Below, in pieces: positions 10,176 through 22,429 of a DNA stretch of 64,000 nucleotides; the stretch's first letter is position 1; each line of letters starts with the position of its first letter. Under the pieces are notes generated by a model, which saw only the letters and a list, made by a program, of their open reading frames with translations, made no database searches and had not been told where the DNA came from. Both the position numbers and the translations under genes were made by a program. Source of the stretch: Taenia hydatigena (taxonomy: Eukaryota > Platyhelminthes > Cestoda > Cyclophyllidea > Taeniidae); the NCBI GenBank assembly GCA_036345935.2, contig JADWOT020000002.1, forward strand, positions 10,867,100-10,931,099, written 5' to 3'.

Positions 10176-12400
10176 TGCCTTTAATGCGCTCTCTTTTGCC
10201 TCCAGCACGTACGAATCCGATCGAAGATAAAGCAGCCGTACAAGTGAACGTGAAGCAAGCATTCTTTCAGGCTGACCATAAGAAACCCCATCTCTTGCGT
10301 GAATACTAACCATGAACACCATCACATAGATAGCTCTACTCAATTCCACTTGGAACCCAGATATACCCGAAATTCTACATTCTACTTCAGCACCTGCCAA
10401 ACAAATGCTTGGATAATTGACGTAAGCGAACACATGGACCCACTCAAGTCAACGAGATTACGGTCGAATTCGTCATTCGCCTTGACCTAGACTCACTTCG
10501 TTACTTGGTCGAAAGTAACCCACAAGTGGGGTCGACAATTGACATGATAGGGATGAGACCAACCCGTCCAAAATAAAACGAACCAACTAGGCGATCATTC
10601 CACTTCAACTCCTCACTTACTCACTCCCACTATACCGTGTTTAACCCACAACACAAATGACACGGCAGCGTCCATTGGGTTTCTATCCCACTAACTTCCC
10701 ACATTCACTAAGTTCTTACAAGCTTGATTGATAAAAACCAGCTTTGTAATCAAAGAGCACCATTGCGCAAAGTCCTCAACATGCATCACGGAAATGCAAA
10801 CGGGATGATGTAGGGTAAATTATGAACGACACCAATAACAATGGTCCCAACGTTGACTCGGCTGCAGGAAAAGTAACGACTCACTTTTCAACTTACGCAT
10901 TTTGGCACGATGATTGACATGATTTTGATTCAGCGTCGTCAACAAGGCTCAGTAACTCACTCAAAACAAAATAATCTAACCCTTTCCCTCAAGACAGGGC
11001 TTCAGGCCTCACTAATTTTGCGCCAGGATCGAAAAGTGCGGTTCTAACGCTCTCACAGTTGTCCAAAGCCTTTCAACACCAAGCGCGTATGATGGTCCTG
11101 TTCCAGTACAAAAAAGTTTGTGTATATCCTAATACACTGGCATAAGTGTGGATGTTTATATTTCCTGAATAGGCAGCTCCTTCAATCTACTGAAGACAAG
11201 TGGAAACAGAAAAATTCAAAGCATATTTGTCTGTTATATAAAATTAAACAACATCAGAGATCTGTAACAATCCTCAACACCCTGTAACGGCATGCTAAGC
11301 AAGACTGCGAGACACTATTGGCCTACCTGCCTGGTCCAGCACAACGTCCAACTCAAGGTAAGTGGTAACGGCTTGGCCACGTTTGGAACTGGGCTATGGC
11401 AGTCAAAAATCCTCTATTTGTTAGCATGTTAGGTTCATCTCAAAAATAAGTTACCTCCACCAAACCTCGTGGCACATGAATCATTTTTTTACATCTGGCG
11501 GTACTTGACGCGAATCTAACCTTAGGCGAACAAATCATAAGTAAATGTATGGACTGAAAGCACTGAGTAGGCTCAGTAGCAGATCGACAACCATAGATAA
11601 CGCAAAAAAACTACCAAGGCCAAAAGTATAGAGTGGGCCGAGGAGTGCCAGAACAGCCGCATTTCTAAATACAGGTATTCCATTCACAAGCCACCCGTAC
11701 ACTACATAACTAGTAATGAGTCGTTATCTCTATGCTCATGCACAGACTCTCCAAAATCACCACAGCTGCGACTTATTTTCGACAGACAAGTAATCCAACG
11801 AAATGGGAAAGCGGCACAATTAATCACTTGGTCTAAATCACCAGGTCAAAATATTAGAGAAGGTATTCATCGTACTCCTTAATGCCCAAAAATGTCACAC
11901 ATATTTCACAGTGACAAAATCGGCTGTCTTATGCATTAAATCCACTGCCCAAAAGGAGGTGCAAACCTTAATTTACATCACGCACAAAAAATAAGTGCAT
12001 AGCCACTAAGTCCAGTCCACAACATTCAGCCAGAAACACATGTTGCAAAACTTCAACTTAGAAGACACAATATGGGAAGGAAACGAGACATGGATTAATA
12101 ACCAGTATTAAAAGTAAGTACGCACTCACCTTTACTAACTACGGATTCGCAAGCGCTAGCAGATGACACTCGAAGATGTAACGCGCGCCTGACATCCTTG
12201 AACTTGAGTTCTAGCAAATATAAATCCACAATGTAAAACAAAATCCTAAAAATCAAATTTTAAAAAATTTGGCTTCCAAATAATGCATTATTGTGCTTCT
12301 CATGTTTGACGCAATTGCTGATGTTTAAGCACTGGAAATTCTAAAGTATTCTTCTTGTCTGCTATGAGTCATTTGCGGGCGTCGCTAGGCCAAATTAAGC
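10176..12400. other. No supportable gene
   Basis: Single-copy in this window and absent from the right arm. Very few open frames and no recognisable repeats. This is the outer part of the 10.4-kb left-only segment. Confidence 0.5.
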
Positions 12401-13895
12401 GTCTTTTTAACCTTCCTTTTAGACTTAGTACGCATTTCAAGGTACTGTTATTTGCCACTCCCTTACGGAGAAGAAGCTCATTTCGCGGCCTATGCGCATC
12501 TTGAACGGAGAGACACTAGCTGATGCGTGAACTGTAGACCTACACGCGAGAAGAGCGCATCTTAGGCCCAAATTCCAATCGTCAGGCTATGTCCCTTTGG
12601 TCAAAGCCTTTAGTAGTCCTATTAGGATGCGGATTCACTCTTTCTACCCGTCCGTTGTCCTACCGATCCCCAGGCGTCGTGCGCGTTCTTGCGATTCTGG
12701 GAGTTCTGCATTGTTCAGTGAAGAGTCGGCTTACGAAATTAGGACCTTGATCGCTATGGGCTGATTCAGGTACTCCATGCTGACGGATCCAATGATTGAA
12801 GGAGATTGACGTGAACATTTCGGCGTCTTGCGACTTCGTGGGTTCCACTTCGGCCACTTTCGTGAAGTAGTCAACCATAACAAGAATATATCGGTTTTCC
12901 TTCTCGGTAAGTGCCAGAGGACCTATAATGTCCATACCCACTCTCCGCCCAGGGAACCCAGAGACACGGGCTGCAAGGGTGCAATCGCTGTGGAGTGAGG
13001 CTTCTTGAAACTGCTGTAAGCGATGCAGGTTCGGCAGACGTCTACCACGTCTGGGGAGAGAGGGCTGCCAGCATCGTTTGCTCAAGGCCTCCACAATCTT
13101 TTATTCACCTTTATGACCCAATTGCTCGTGCAACTCCTAAAGTACTGTTTGTATCAAAGAACTTGGAACAACTAGATGCTTGGGAAACGTGGCGTCTTCT
13201 TGGTACCATGAAACCTCATCTTCCAAAGAGAGTCTGAACTACAGTTGCCATATCCGTCTGGCTGTCTTCTGGACAAGTTCGTCTCTTCCGCAGTAGTCTT
13301 ATACGGGGATGCGAGAAACTACTCTTACACCAGAGCCGTGTCAGTACCAGTGTTCTGCATTTTCCTCCACTGATGTTTAGTAGGCTCGCTCAAAAATAGC
13401 GTATCCACTACACCGCTATCCCCTTCTGCTGAGACAGGTCTGCCAGACAATGCGTCTGCGTTGCTATTCTTATTTTCTTTTCTGTATTTCACTGTAAAGT
13501 CATATCGTTGCAGTTCCTCGTACCAGCGTGCAACCCTAACGGTCGATCGCCTTCTTTGTCTTTAACCAGGTCAGCGTCAAATGGTCTGTTCTCACTCTGA
13601 TCTGTCTCGCTATCAGGTAGCGCTTGAAGTGTCGCATCATTGTGTAAATGGCGAAAAGTTCACGTTCTGTTGCACTCTTCTCTCTTTTTTGTTGGTTCTA
13701 TCACTAGCGTAGGCAATGACGTGTTCTCTGCCCTCTTTGTCTCTTTGCGAAAGTACACTGCCCACGGCCACGTCACTGGCGTTCTTGTCCAGTACAAAGG
13801 GTGGTGCGTTGGTCTCACAGTTTGGTCAAGCCAGAATCAGAACGGAAGAGCATGGAGGATCAGTGGCATTCTCTGCCGCTGAGGGTATAAGTGGA
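12401..13895 (-). mobile_element. pol: Ty3/gypsy pol remnant: RNase H, zinc finger, integrase
   Basis: On the minus strand, reading from 13.9 down to 12.4 kb, three pol domains appear in the Ty3/gypsy order. An RNase H-like stretch lies at about 13560-13810 (ASDVAVG motif near its start). An integrase zinc-binding stretch lies at about 12980-13130 (paired Cys still visible). The integrase catalytic core (GMDIIGPL; YFTK; HSDQGPNF) lies at about 12660-12970. The longest uninterrupted frame is 144 codons at 12660-13094. The region around the third acidic residue continues in another frame below 12660, and stops and frameshifts separate all domains, so the element is dead. Gag, protease and reverse transcriptase are missing: the LTR and primer-site region at 13.96 kb runs almost straight into RNase H. 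No second LTR is seen on the 12.4-kb side. Confidence 0.88.
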
Positions 13896-13977
13896 TGTTG
13901 AATCTCACGGTTTTCATCCAATCCCCAAAGTTCATTCCTCCTTTGAAATGAAGAAGGCCCGCCAACGCTGCCACCAG

Positions 13978-14204
13978 TGTGGAAGGTTCCTCACCTCCCT
14001 CTTACCACCTTTGTTATTAGAAGTCTAAACACGCTTCAACATCTTTATTATGTGCAAGAGAGAGGGTACAGAGAGATCTTGTAGGAGAGCTCAGGACGGG
14101 GATAAGCCGAGCTCCTGGGAGTCACCACGCCGCTCCGCAACCAGATTCCAAACGTCCTCTCGCCTCTAGCCTACAAAGCACATTTACAGAACATAATTAT
14201 TACA
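13978..14204 (-). mobile_element. 5' LTR of the truncated Ty3/gypsy element
   Basis: Read on the minus strand, a 227-bp segment begins TGTAATAATTATG and ends CCTTCCACA. It is followed at once by CTGGTGGCAGCG, a primer-binding-site-like sequence (a TGG near the LTR edge complementary to the CCA end of a tRNA). This fixes orientation: the internal region lies toward lower coordinates and the pol remnant is in the matching strand. It is homologous to the solo LTR at 4193-4428. Confidence 0.72.
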
Positions 14205-14559
14205 GTCTTAATTCCTTCCCTTTCCTTTCGTCGAATTTGTGTATTCGGCCCAAATATTGTTGTCTCATGTCTTCAACGGACTTGGGCCCAACTCATCAAT
14301 CTTTAACCGATAAGAGGAATAAATATCGCTCGGAAAAACCGTCTTAGTGTAGACGAGAGAAAAGACGCAAAAATAATTTGGGCTTTAAAATTCCAAAAGC
14401 ATAAATTCATGCATTGTTTTGGCCATGCACCTCATTTAAGGTCTTTATTGGGGAGGTCGATTTCACTCTGGGGTAAATCTTATCAACCCATCAGCAGCCA
14501 GTCAATTCTGGAACATAAGTAGCTATGTTATTTGGAAAGTTGAGAGCGTTTCCAAGTTA

Positions 14560-14960
14560 AATCAATTTCCTCGCTTCCTGGAATGGCTTCTGCTCTCCGT
14601 TTCTCAGTTGTATAGGATAAAGGAATCGCCTCTTCTGTACATTGCCGTCATTCGAGAACTGAGAGAACCCACCGCACTCTTTCATCAAGAACCTAATTGC
14701 CCACTTCAACAGCACACACTTCGTTCTGCACTCCTTTCGTAAGGCATTGCATTGCATTCTCATGGCAACAAAAATGCGCATAAAGGCGCACTCTGGAAAG
14801 GTTACTACGCCCTCGACGGAGCCTCAGATGCCACAAAATCGAGTTCGTCCTCGTTCCTCGCAGATATGTTCTTTTTGATCCTGTCGCCTAGCAGAGACTG
14901 CAGTAAGTGTTTACTCTGCTGCTTATATTTGACGTCCTAATTTGTGCAATTGAGCTCGTC
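14560..14960 (-). repeat. Dispersed repeat B, copy 2
   Basis: Matches 44010-44430 in opposite orientation along its whole length and 2440-2610 over the coding-like part. On the minus strand it carries a 74-codon frame (14557-14781) containing the M-K-E-C and Q-L-R-N signatures seen in all copies. Conservation of the frame between copies suggests the repeat carried a real exon when it spread. No known domain is recognised. Confidence 0.6.
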
Positions 14961-14975
14961 ATCTATCCCCTAAGG

Positions 14976-16741
14976 TCTTTCCCTCAACTTTTTGTTACAA
15001 TTGGCCGTTTGTTAGCGCTGTAAGCTTATCGTGTGAGGTTGATCAGCGAGCTTTTTAATGGACAAATGAGCCTTCCTGTTTAGAACAAGGTTCAGTTGAC
15101 AGAAAATAATAAAGCATCTAGGCTGCGATGAACTTGCTGGAAATGGGGTCAGTGAAGTCATGCTCTGTGAGCTAATCGTCAGCTTTTTATTAAATGTTCT
15201 ATGTTCTAAGAGGAATAGCTTATCTCGCCTCGGCTGCTACTATTGCGCAACGCATTCTCACTCAGTGTCCAAGCCCCTTCAAAGCACCTCCTCTATTTTG
15301 GCCTTCGACAAATTGGGCCACACCTTAGTACCGCAAACAATCAGTGAGAAATCTCTACCTCTGTAGACAAATATGGAGCATTCTTGTTAGCAAAACGACT
15401 TCATTGTCAAGGCACGTTGATGCATGTTTCAATAAAATGGAAACAAAAATAAGCTCTATCATACTTTCATGTGGAAGAACGACGAGATGCTGGAACAGTT
15501 CAGAATAAGCAACACTTATGATGTGTTTTGCCTCAAAAAAGCAGCCCAAGTGTCATGCCATTTTTGGCTTTGGAGCAGCCTCGTGGCGGTCAGAGAGTAG
15601 GGCAATTCAACATCGAGCAAGGTTAGCAGTACGAAACTACATCACCAGAAAACACATCACAGACTAATGGGCTGACATTGGCTTAATTAGTCCCAGTAGG
15701 CAACTACTATATAACCAAACAGAGAAGTACATTGGAAACAAGAAAGAGAGTGCTTCAATGCCAGATGCTCATGTACAGCCTACTTGCATTGTCTGTGCAG
15801 ACTTCCAGTGAATGGAGTTCTGGTTCATAAAGCTGCAAGGATCTCGACTACCTCCCAAGTAATTGCTCATGGCCATAGGCATTAAAGAGCTTAAGCATGC
15901 TGTGATGCTGCCTTTGTCAGGCAATGACGAATGCAGTGGAATCGCAACGCCGACACCTTGATGCAACACTGATGCCAGCATGCATGCAAGCGGCTAATGA
16001 AAGCCTTTAAAAACAAAGGGTCCCATGCAAAAGGTGGGAATGAGAGAGCCCTGATTTCTGACTCTTAACAACTATAGCAAGTGAATCAGGGCTATTTATT
16101 ACATTGCATTGCCAGGAAGTAAGAGATACTTATCATCAATAAGAAAGACCTCACACATTTGTGGAAGAAGACCACCAGAAAGCATGTAATGCTAATCAGC
16201 TCTAGAATTGAGGTGGCCGACAATCGACCAGATAATATTATAGTCCTCTCGAAAAACATGGTCATTACGCAACTGACAAACTAGAGACTAGGTATCTCAC
16301 GGGGAAACTGCCTTTAACGTTCAGCAAATGCATGGCAATTCAGAATCTTGTGCCAATCAGTACGGACTGTATGAGGGTAGGCACCTAAAAGCGTTTTGCT
16401 ACAATTCCAGTTGCACTGCCTTTTATGGAATTCTTGCCCACCCACTGAAGCGTAAAGCGCAATTGTTTTGAATAAGAAATACTTCTGCCAGAATTAAATC
16501 CGCCCACCACCCACGAACTAGGCTAATGAGCTGTAGAGCGCAATCGAGAGAACAAAGAACCTGGCGCTTTCTGGATGCCACCTTGTCGATCTTCACCCAG
16601 ATGCACACCGCACGCAGACAGCGCGCCAAATTGTTTTTAAGACGACAGGAGATTTGGCACACATCCAGCCAAATCCCAACCCGAGGTGGCCATTAAAGGT
16701 GACTGCATTCAAATCATCATTCCTTACCACTGAATGCACGC
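14976..16741. other. No supportable gene
   Basis: Open frames of 60-80 codons on both strands without domains, partners or convincing splice contexts. No repeats matched within the window. Confidence 0.5.
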
Positions 16742-17722
16742 TATTCACAGCCGAAAGGCTTGAAATGTCTTCGTTCTACAGAAGAACTACATTACGCATC
16801 CCTTGAAGAAACCATATAGTCCATGCCAGGACTTGGCGACCAAAAAGCGGCTGAAAACTAGCACTTTCAAGTTAAACATCATAAAGGCATCAACATCGTC
16901 ACATATTTCGCATCACACGGCCACCTTGCTGAAACCGAGACATGGGCTGTTTAAGCGTTTGTAGTTGGATTCCTCACTGTGTGCGAGTCGGAAGCTGTTT
17001 TTTTTCATTGTATTCTTAGTGGTGAAAGACGTAGCCACACCAACTTATTTACTACCAACGTTTCCTTCTGTAAAATCATGGAGCCGAATTTCAGCCCCAC
17101 GGTGGGTACTCATGATGCCTAAGAGGCTCTGTGCTCCCACCTCATACGAACGCAGTGTTCTTCATCGTGTGATTGACATATGTTGCAGCCATACTCGGCT
17201 CCGAGCAGCATGTCGTGTTAAACTACACGGCAATCACTTTTCAACCCTATTTTGACGGAAATTAATGACCTCTATAATAATCGTTCTTTTGCCGCGTTTT
17301 GGTAAGCAAATGACAAGATTATGAGGGATTAGGAAATAGCAGTTGCCAATGTCGACTCAGGTAGAATGCAACGAAGACGCACAAAGTGTGGCAATAATCA
17401 TGATAGAGAATTCTTTACGATTGTGGGCCACAAGAGAGAAGATATGCCACTGAGGTTCGAGAGATGTGCCACGGCCATTCGCGGTTGGTTCGTCGGCTCG
17501 TTACGGTTCAACGCAAGAGATTCCCACTACCTGAAACGCGCCCACATATACGAGTTATAGAGCATTTCATGGGAAACTGATGATTAACTCACAGAGCATT
17601 ACTTCATCCATCCCATTCTCAACAAGTTCACAGCAGATCATACGCTTTATCATCTTATTTCAACTAAAACTAATTTTCAATAGAAAAAAACTGATTTGTC
17701 TACCAAAAAGCTCGCCTACTAA
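16742..17722 (+). repeat. Dispersed repeat E, copy 1 (about 1 kb)
   Basis: Matches 42964-43940 in the same orientation over nearly its full length, with moderate divergence and small indels. Signature stretches include CTACAGAAGAACTACAT, GCCACCTTGCTGAAACCGA and TTCATTGTATTCTTAGTGG. Open frames of 96 and 130 codons occur in the same area of the two copies (from 16965 and 43187) but diverge by frameshift. There are no long terminal repeats. It could be a non-autonomous element or a segmental duplication. Confidence 0.8.
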
Positions 17723-20122
17723 CCTTATTTGCCAAAACAAAGATGATTTAAATGCTATCTCCCGATGAAGGCGAAGGCAATGAGATGCTGGAAGAAATAG
17801 TGCTGGTTGGGGTGGCTGTTGTTCACGTAGTTCAATTTATGCCATGGCCTGTCACTAGGAGGGCGCATAGGATGACCGTGTCAAGGCCAATTCATTGCAA
17901 ACGATGCACTGTTTGCGTACCTCATAGTCGATTATTTTGGGTAACTGGTCCAACAATAGCATGAATATGCAAACTAGCTGCTGGACTAGACAATTTCTGC
18001 GTTGTAAAATGGTTTCTTACTAATCACACTTCAGTGTAAACAAAATTACTCGGCCCCTTTTACTTGGTCATCTTCCATCGTCCAATCTCGCTTTATTTAT
18101 GCAACTTTGAATTGGGTGCATTTTCCTTTTGGATATTTGAGTGTCATATGTAGAGGTGACACTTGTGAGTGTGGTGGTAAAAGAAGATTCTTGCTGGGAA
18201 CCGATGATCAGGAGAACCACACTCGATTCTGCTCTGGTAACTCATGTTGGTGAGCTGAAATGCTGGCATTACATTTGAGAGCGTGGGTCAGCCTTTTCCA
18301 ATAAAATTGTCCTCAGAAAGATACGTTTTTTAAGAAGGACTAGAAGGTGTAGGCTCCAATTTCCACACAAAATATAACCTGCAAGGGCCGACCCAACTGT
18401 CGATTTTGGGCTCTGGCTAATGTGAGAGAAGTTTGATGTTTTTGATAGATGTTTGTAAGACCACGGTTCTTCAGTATACTAATTGAGAAATTTTTAATCA
18501 AACACAATTTTATTCTTGATGCTCAAGAAACTAGTTTTACCGCAAGGTAAAGATTTGGTTAGCAATGCAAACCAGTTCATAGCCATTCTATGCAATGCAG
18601 TGGCATAAAATCAAGCATAAGCAAGTGATCAACTATAAGCAAGATTATTTTTTGACAAGAATGACGCGACGCAGGTGTACTGACACACACTCGCTCCCAT
18701 GGCTTTCTTTGGGCACTTCGCCCTTGCTCACATTTTCGGCTACTTCAACCTCGTGAAGGCCTCACACGTCGGAGGCATCTGTCTTTAGCCTCCGCGCAGC
18801 TAAGCCTTGATTTGCGTAAGCGATCCTCGTACGGGTGCGCTACAGATAATCTTTGGACATAAGTGCGTTTAGATCACGAAATATAGGCGAAAACCCTGTT
18901 TGTGTGATATGGCGCTATCAAAGGCGGGAAGTTCCTACATGCGACACATTTCACTTTGTGTTTGTAAGTTAAGAGTGTCGAATTTTTGTCTTAATATCAA
19001 GCTGGAGAAGCAACCGAAATAATACTTGTACCTTCATGCACCCGCCATGTAACTGAAGATTCATTCACACTTCTAATAGGTTGTTAGGCTTTTAAAATAA
19101 CGCTGGTCCGCAGTCTTTATCCATTTACATAATTACTCTGCATGGATCGGAGTCGATTTGATCGTGGAGATGGATGGAAATAGAGACGATGCCAATGAAG
19201 TTTCGCCCAAGGCGATCGTCATTCCATTTGTTCCTTATGCATACTAGAACCAAAAAGAGGCTTTACTGCAGTCGAGTTACGCGTTTTCTTGACACTTCGT
19301 ATTCAATTCACACTTTCGCCACGCGATCGTCATCAGTGCGTCAGCACGATTGACCCGCTGAGCAAATCGAAGTCCATGTCAATCAAAATACTCAAGAATG
19401 ACAATAATCCGGGTGTGTAGTCTCATTTTCTGCAGTCATGTGGAGCTTTTACACACTAAATACAACACTGCATCTCAATTTTTATTAAAATTCGTGCTTT
19501 TAATTTTGAGCAAGCTTTATAATCTTGGTAATCACTAAGCACACCGATGTCGTTCTTGTGGTAGTGGTTGATTGCAGTGCCCAAGTCATACGATGCGAGG
19601 CAAAAGTCACTGCAAACGATGTGGTTCATTGATAGCGATGCCATTGTCATCATCAAACAAATAGTGGGATTACGAACATTGTGACAGTTGGCATTAGGGA
19701 AGTTTGTGTCACCTGCTAATTGCTTTATGCACTTGATGAAGTGAAGCAGAAATCTCTTCCAACATCTGCAACAAATGTCTCCACACATGTATAAATTTGC
19801 CCAACGTCAATTCCCTAGTCAAGATTCAGCATTAAATAACAAGCGAACATGTTTTGCTCGGGGATAAGTGGGTTCACTAGCACACTTGGGTGCCTAAACA
19901 TACAATATTGAAAAACAATTTTGCCAAAGGCAGCTATGACTCCATTTGGACAGTAGATCTTAAAGTTATAAACAGATTCCATGAGACATAAACAAGTGCT
20001 AGATCCACGTTCTGTGATCTAAGCCACTATTGTCATACGATCGACTTTGACGCCCTTGCACTAGAGACCACATAAGCATTCAAATCAATTGTTATAGTAA
20101 GCACATCGAATTAGTACCCTGA
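17723..20122. other. No supportable gene; possible arginase upstream region
   Basis: About 2.4 kb upstream of the recognised arginase exon 1. It must hold the arginase promoter and any earlier exon if the gene is or was expressed, but I cannot point to a start codon or core promoter. A GC-richer patch lies at about 18660-18850. A 110-codon minus-strand frame at 19456-19788 has no recognisable features. Confidence 0.45.
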
Positions 20123-20199
20123 CAGCTGCACAGACACAACTCCACAGCCACACAAAGCTGCAACACATGGAGCATAAAAGGTGCTTACAACCCACACCC

Positions 20200-22148
20200 A
20201 GCCAATTCGCGCATTCGCATCATCGATAAGGGTTCTGGAAATCACGTCTCCTCTCTGGGTGTTGTGACAGCAGCTATCGACAAGGGTCAACCAAATGATG
20301 GGGTTTAGAATGGACCTAGGGATATCCTGAACTATGGTCTTAAAGAGCTTTTGAGGAAATTGAGTAAATTATCTGTTTGCTTGACGTTACATTCCCCCCA
20401 ATTTTCTAGCTCACCCGTGCAGGGCCATCCATGCTCTACCTCATTAATATGACTTGTCCAAATTCTCAGTGCTTATGTGTTTCTACAATTTTGGTGCCCA
20501 ATGCTAGATGTCAAAGTAACTGACCGTGGAGAAGTCACGCAGCCAAAGGACCTTGAAGCGGATGTTATTTTGAATTGCGAGAACCAGCGAGCACTGGTTA
20601 AAACCACTTTAGAGCTGACAGAGTGCGTCGCCAAAAGCATGGAGGAGAACGACATAACACTCATAATGGGTGGCGACCACAGCATCGGGATCGGGTCAAT
20701 TGTGGGTCACTTGAAGATCTTCCCCAACTCTTTTGTTGTCTGGGTTGACGCACATGCTGACATCAACACTTCCAGCAGCTCTACTTCTCGCCACACTCAC
20801 GGCATGCCCCTCTCCTTCCCTCTGAACGAAACCAGCAAACTCATTCCTCAAACTCAAGGCTTTGAAACCATCAAACCAGTGTAGGTCTGATCTCCTTGCA
20901 TCACTTACAATTACTTACCTGACTGACGCTCACTCATCCTATGCATATTGCAGTCTTGAAGCCAATCAACTGCTCTACATCGGACTTCGGGATGTCGATG
21001 CATCAGAGCTGTAAGTTTGACCATTTAGCCAATTGAATGGAGGAAAAGCAAGCTCACAATTTACTTCTTGCTTTAGGAAGTTCATAATGGATCTCAATAT
21101 TCCGTATTTTAAGATGGACGATGTGCGAATGATTGGCATTGAGAGTGTCATGGCGATAACTCTCAAGACAATAATGAGGTTTTGGTGAGTGATTGCTGAA
21201 AGACATGCACTTTGAGGATGATGAGTAACTAAAACAGTAAATATAAAAACGTGTTTGTTTGGCAGTCCTAATTGTCAAATCCACCTGAGCTTCGACATTG
21301 ACGGGATGGATCCGAAGTACGCTCCCAGCACAGGGACTCTCGTTGCAGGTGGTCTCTCGTTGAACGAGGGCAAGTACATTTGCAAGACTCTTGGTCAGAC
21401 AGGTAGGCTAGCAGTTTCGACTTTTATGGTTATGCCTTAACTGCATTGACAGCAGCTACGTTTCCTTTACTAAGAACAAAGATATCAGAGCAGCTGCTTG
21501 TGATACTACTGCAAGAGAAACACCTACATGCTGGAACGGAAGCACACATTTGAAGAATCCTGTTGGTTATTTTTCCTAAGGAACAGCAGACCACCATTAT
21601 TAGCTTATTATTATTCTGAAGGTTGCCTTAGCCCGCGGATTTAATCCAGTAACGCGAATAAGTGGCATAAGTAATTGGAGGCAGTGTAGCGATGGGCTAA
21701 ACCTGTAGCGTCACCGAAGTGCTTTGTGACACATTCACTGCAGCACACGTAAAGAATGGGGCTGCGAAGATCCTCATCGAATCTTTATACATTTTCTTTA
21801 CATCAAAGTGAGGATGAACCCACTTTACTTTGCTGTCTAGGTCTGCTGAAGTCGATGGTGGTGGCAGAGGCCAACACGTCGCTTGGCTCAGCTGAAGATG
21901 CAAAGACTGCCTTGAATTCTGCTCTTGAGATAATCAAAAGCGCTCTGCTTTTAGACTGGAGACACATTCAATATTGGCTGATTCGCCCACAACAACTCCC
22001 AATATTTACATTTAAGTACAATTCCTCTCTTGCTCTAATAAATGCCTATATTTGGAGTTTGCTGTTCTCGAATAAGTGCGTACGATATGTGATGTTAATC
22101 TCATGCGCACGTAGGCGAGAAAAAATTTATAATCAGAAGTTGTACTAG
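20200..22148 (+). pseudogene. ARG: Arginase, left copy, six exons, TAG in exon 1
   Basis: Arginase hydrolyses L-arginine to ornithine and urea at a dinuclear manganese site. Exons: 1 (about 20200-20363, 5' end not fixed), 2 (20508-20880), 3 (20954-21010), 4 (21077-21184), 5 (21266-21402), 6 (21841-22148). All borders are GT-AG and the frame holds across every junction. Metal ligands are present: GGDHS (about 20669), DAHADIN (20747-20767) and FDIDGMDP (21291-21314). So are HGMP (about 20798), GLRDVD in exon 3 and a C-terminal EAN (Glu at 21867-21869). Exon 1 encodes the N-terminal DKGQPNDGV and NGPRDIL loop but has an in-frame TAG between them. No in-frame ATG is visible in exon 1, so an earlier exon is likely. 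Exon 6 runs about 65 residues beyond the last conserved segment, longer than usual for the family. It is probably a recent pseudogene or a non-functional allele; a downstream-initiated product cannot be excluded. Confidence 0.85.
20306..20308 (+). other. In-frame TAG in arginase exon 1
   Basis: The stop sits where arginases nearly always have a glutamate (G-V-E-x-G-P), so a single change from GAG would explain it. The reading frame on both sides matches the family without shift (KGQPNDGV before, NGPRDIL after). The preceding TTTAG resembles a splice acceptor, but using it would delete a conserved loop. Confidence 0.8.
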
Positions 22149-22429
22149 CAATTATAGGGTAAGCTAAACTTAAGGATCTAAAGTTTGCAGCCACAACTAT
22201 GGGCGATTGACTTGATTTGAGCCTATCTGTCGGCGCTGGGACAAAAATCAAATGGCTCGTCAGTGACGTGGTGTTCGATATGGCAGGCCTTACGGAATAA
22301 CTCAGATAGGACTGCATAAGTTTCATCTCCAATTGAATATGCAGAGAATTTTCTTTAATGTTGTAGCAAAAGGGAATCAGGACTGAAGAACTCTGGCTCC
22401 TTTGCTGCAAGAGATTGCGTTAACTAGTG
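20590..22429 (+). repeat. Inverted duplication 1, inner block, left arm (identical to right)
   Basis: Reverse complement of 27068-28907. Coordinates pair by a constant sum of 49497 from end to end. The overlapping frames on both strands and the introns compared are identical; the only difference I found is one base at 20599, next to the breakpoint. The inner edge is the TAACTAGTG at 22421-22429. The outer edge is a CACT at 20592-20595 inside arginase exon 2. Confidence 0.95.

Noticed and set aside
19456..19788. 110-codon minus frame as a gene
   Set aside because: No recognised motif, no partner and ordinary length for chance in this base composition.
20306..20308. Reassigned genetic code (TAG as Gln)
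   Set aside because: TAG and TGA both act as apparent terminators elsewhere (arginase exon 6 ends in TAG), and nothing else suggests a ciliate-type code.
20299..20310. TTTAG before the exon 1 stop as a real splice acceptor that removes the TAG
   Set aside because: The family motif continues in the same frame on both sides, and the only GT close upstream would give an intron of about 23 nt.
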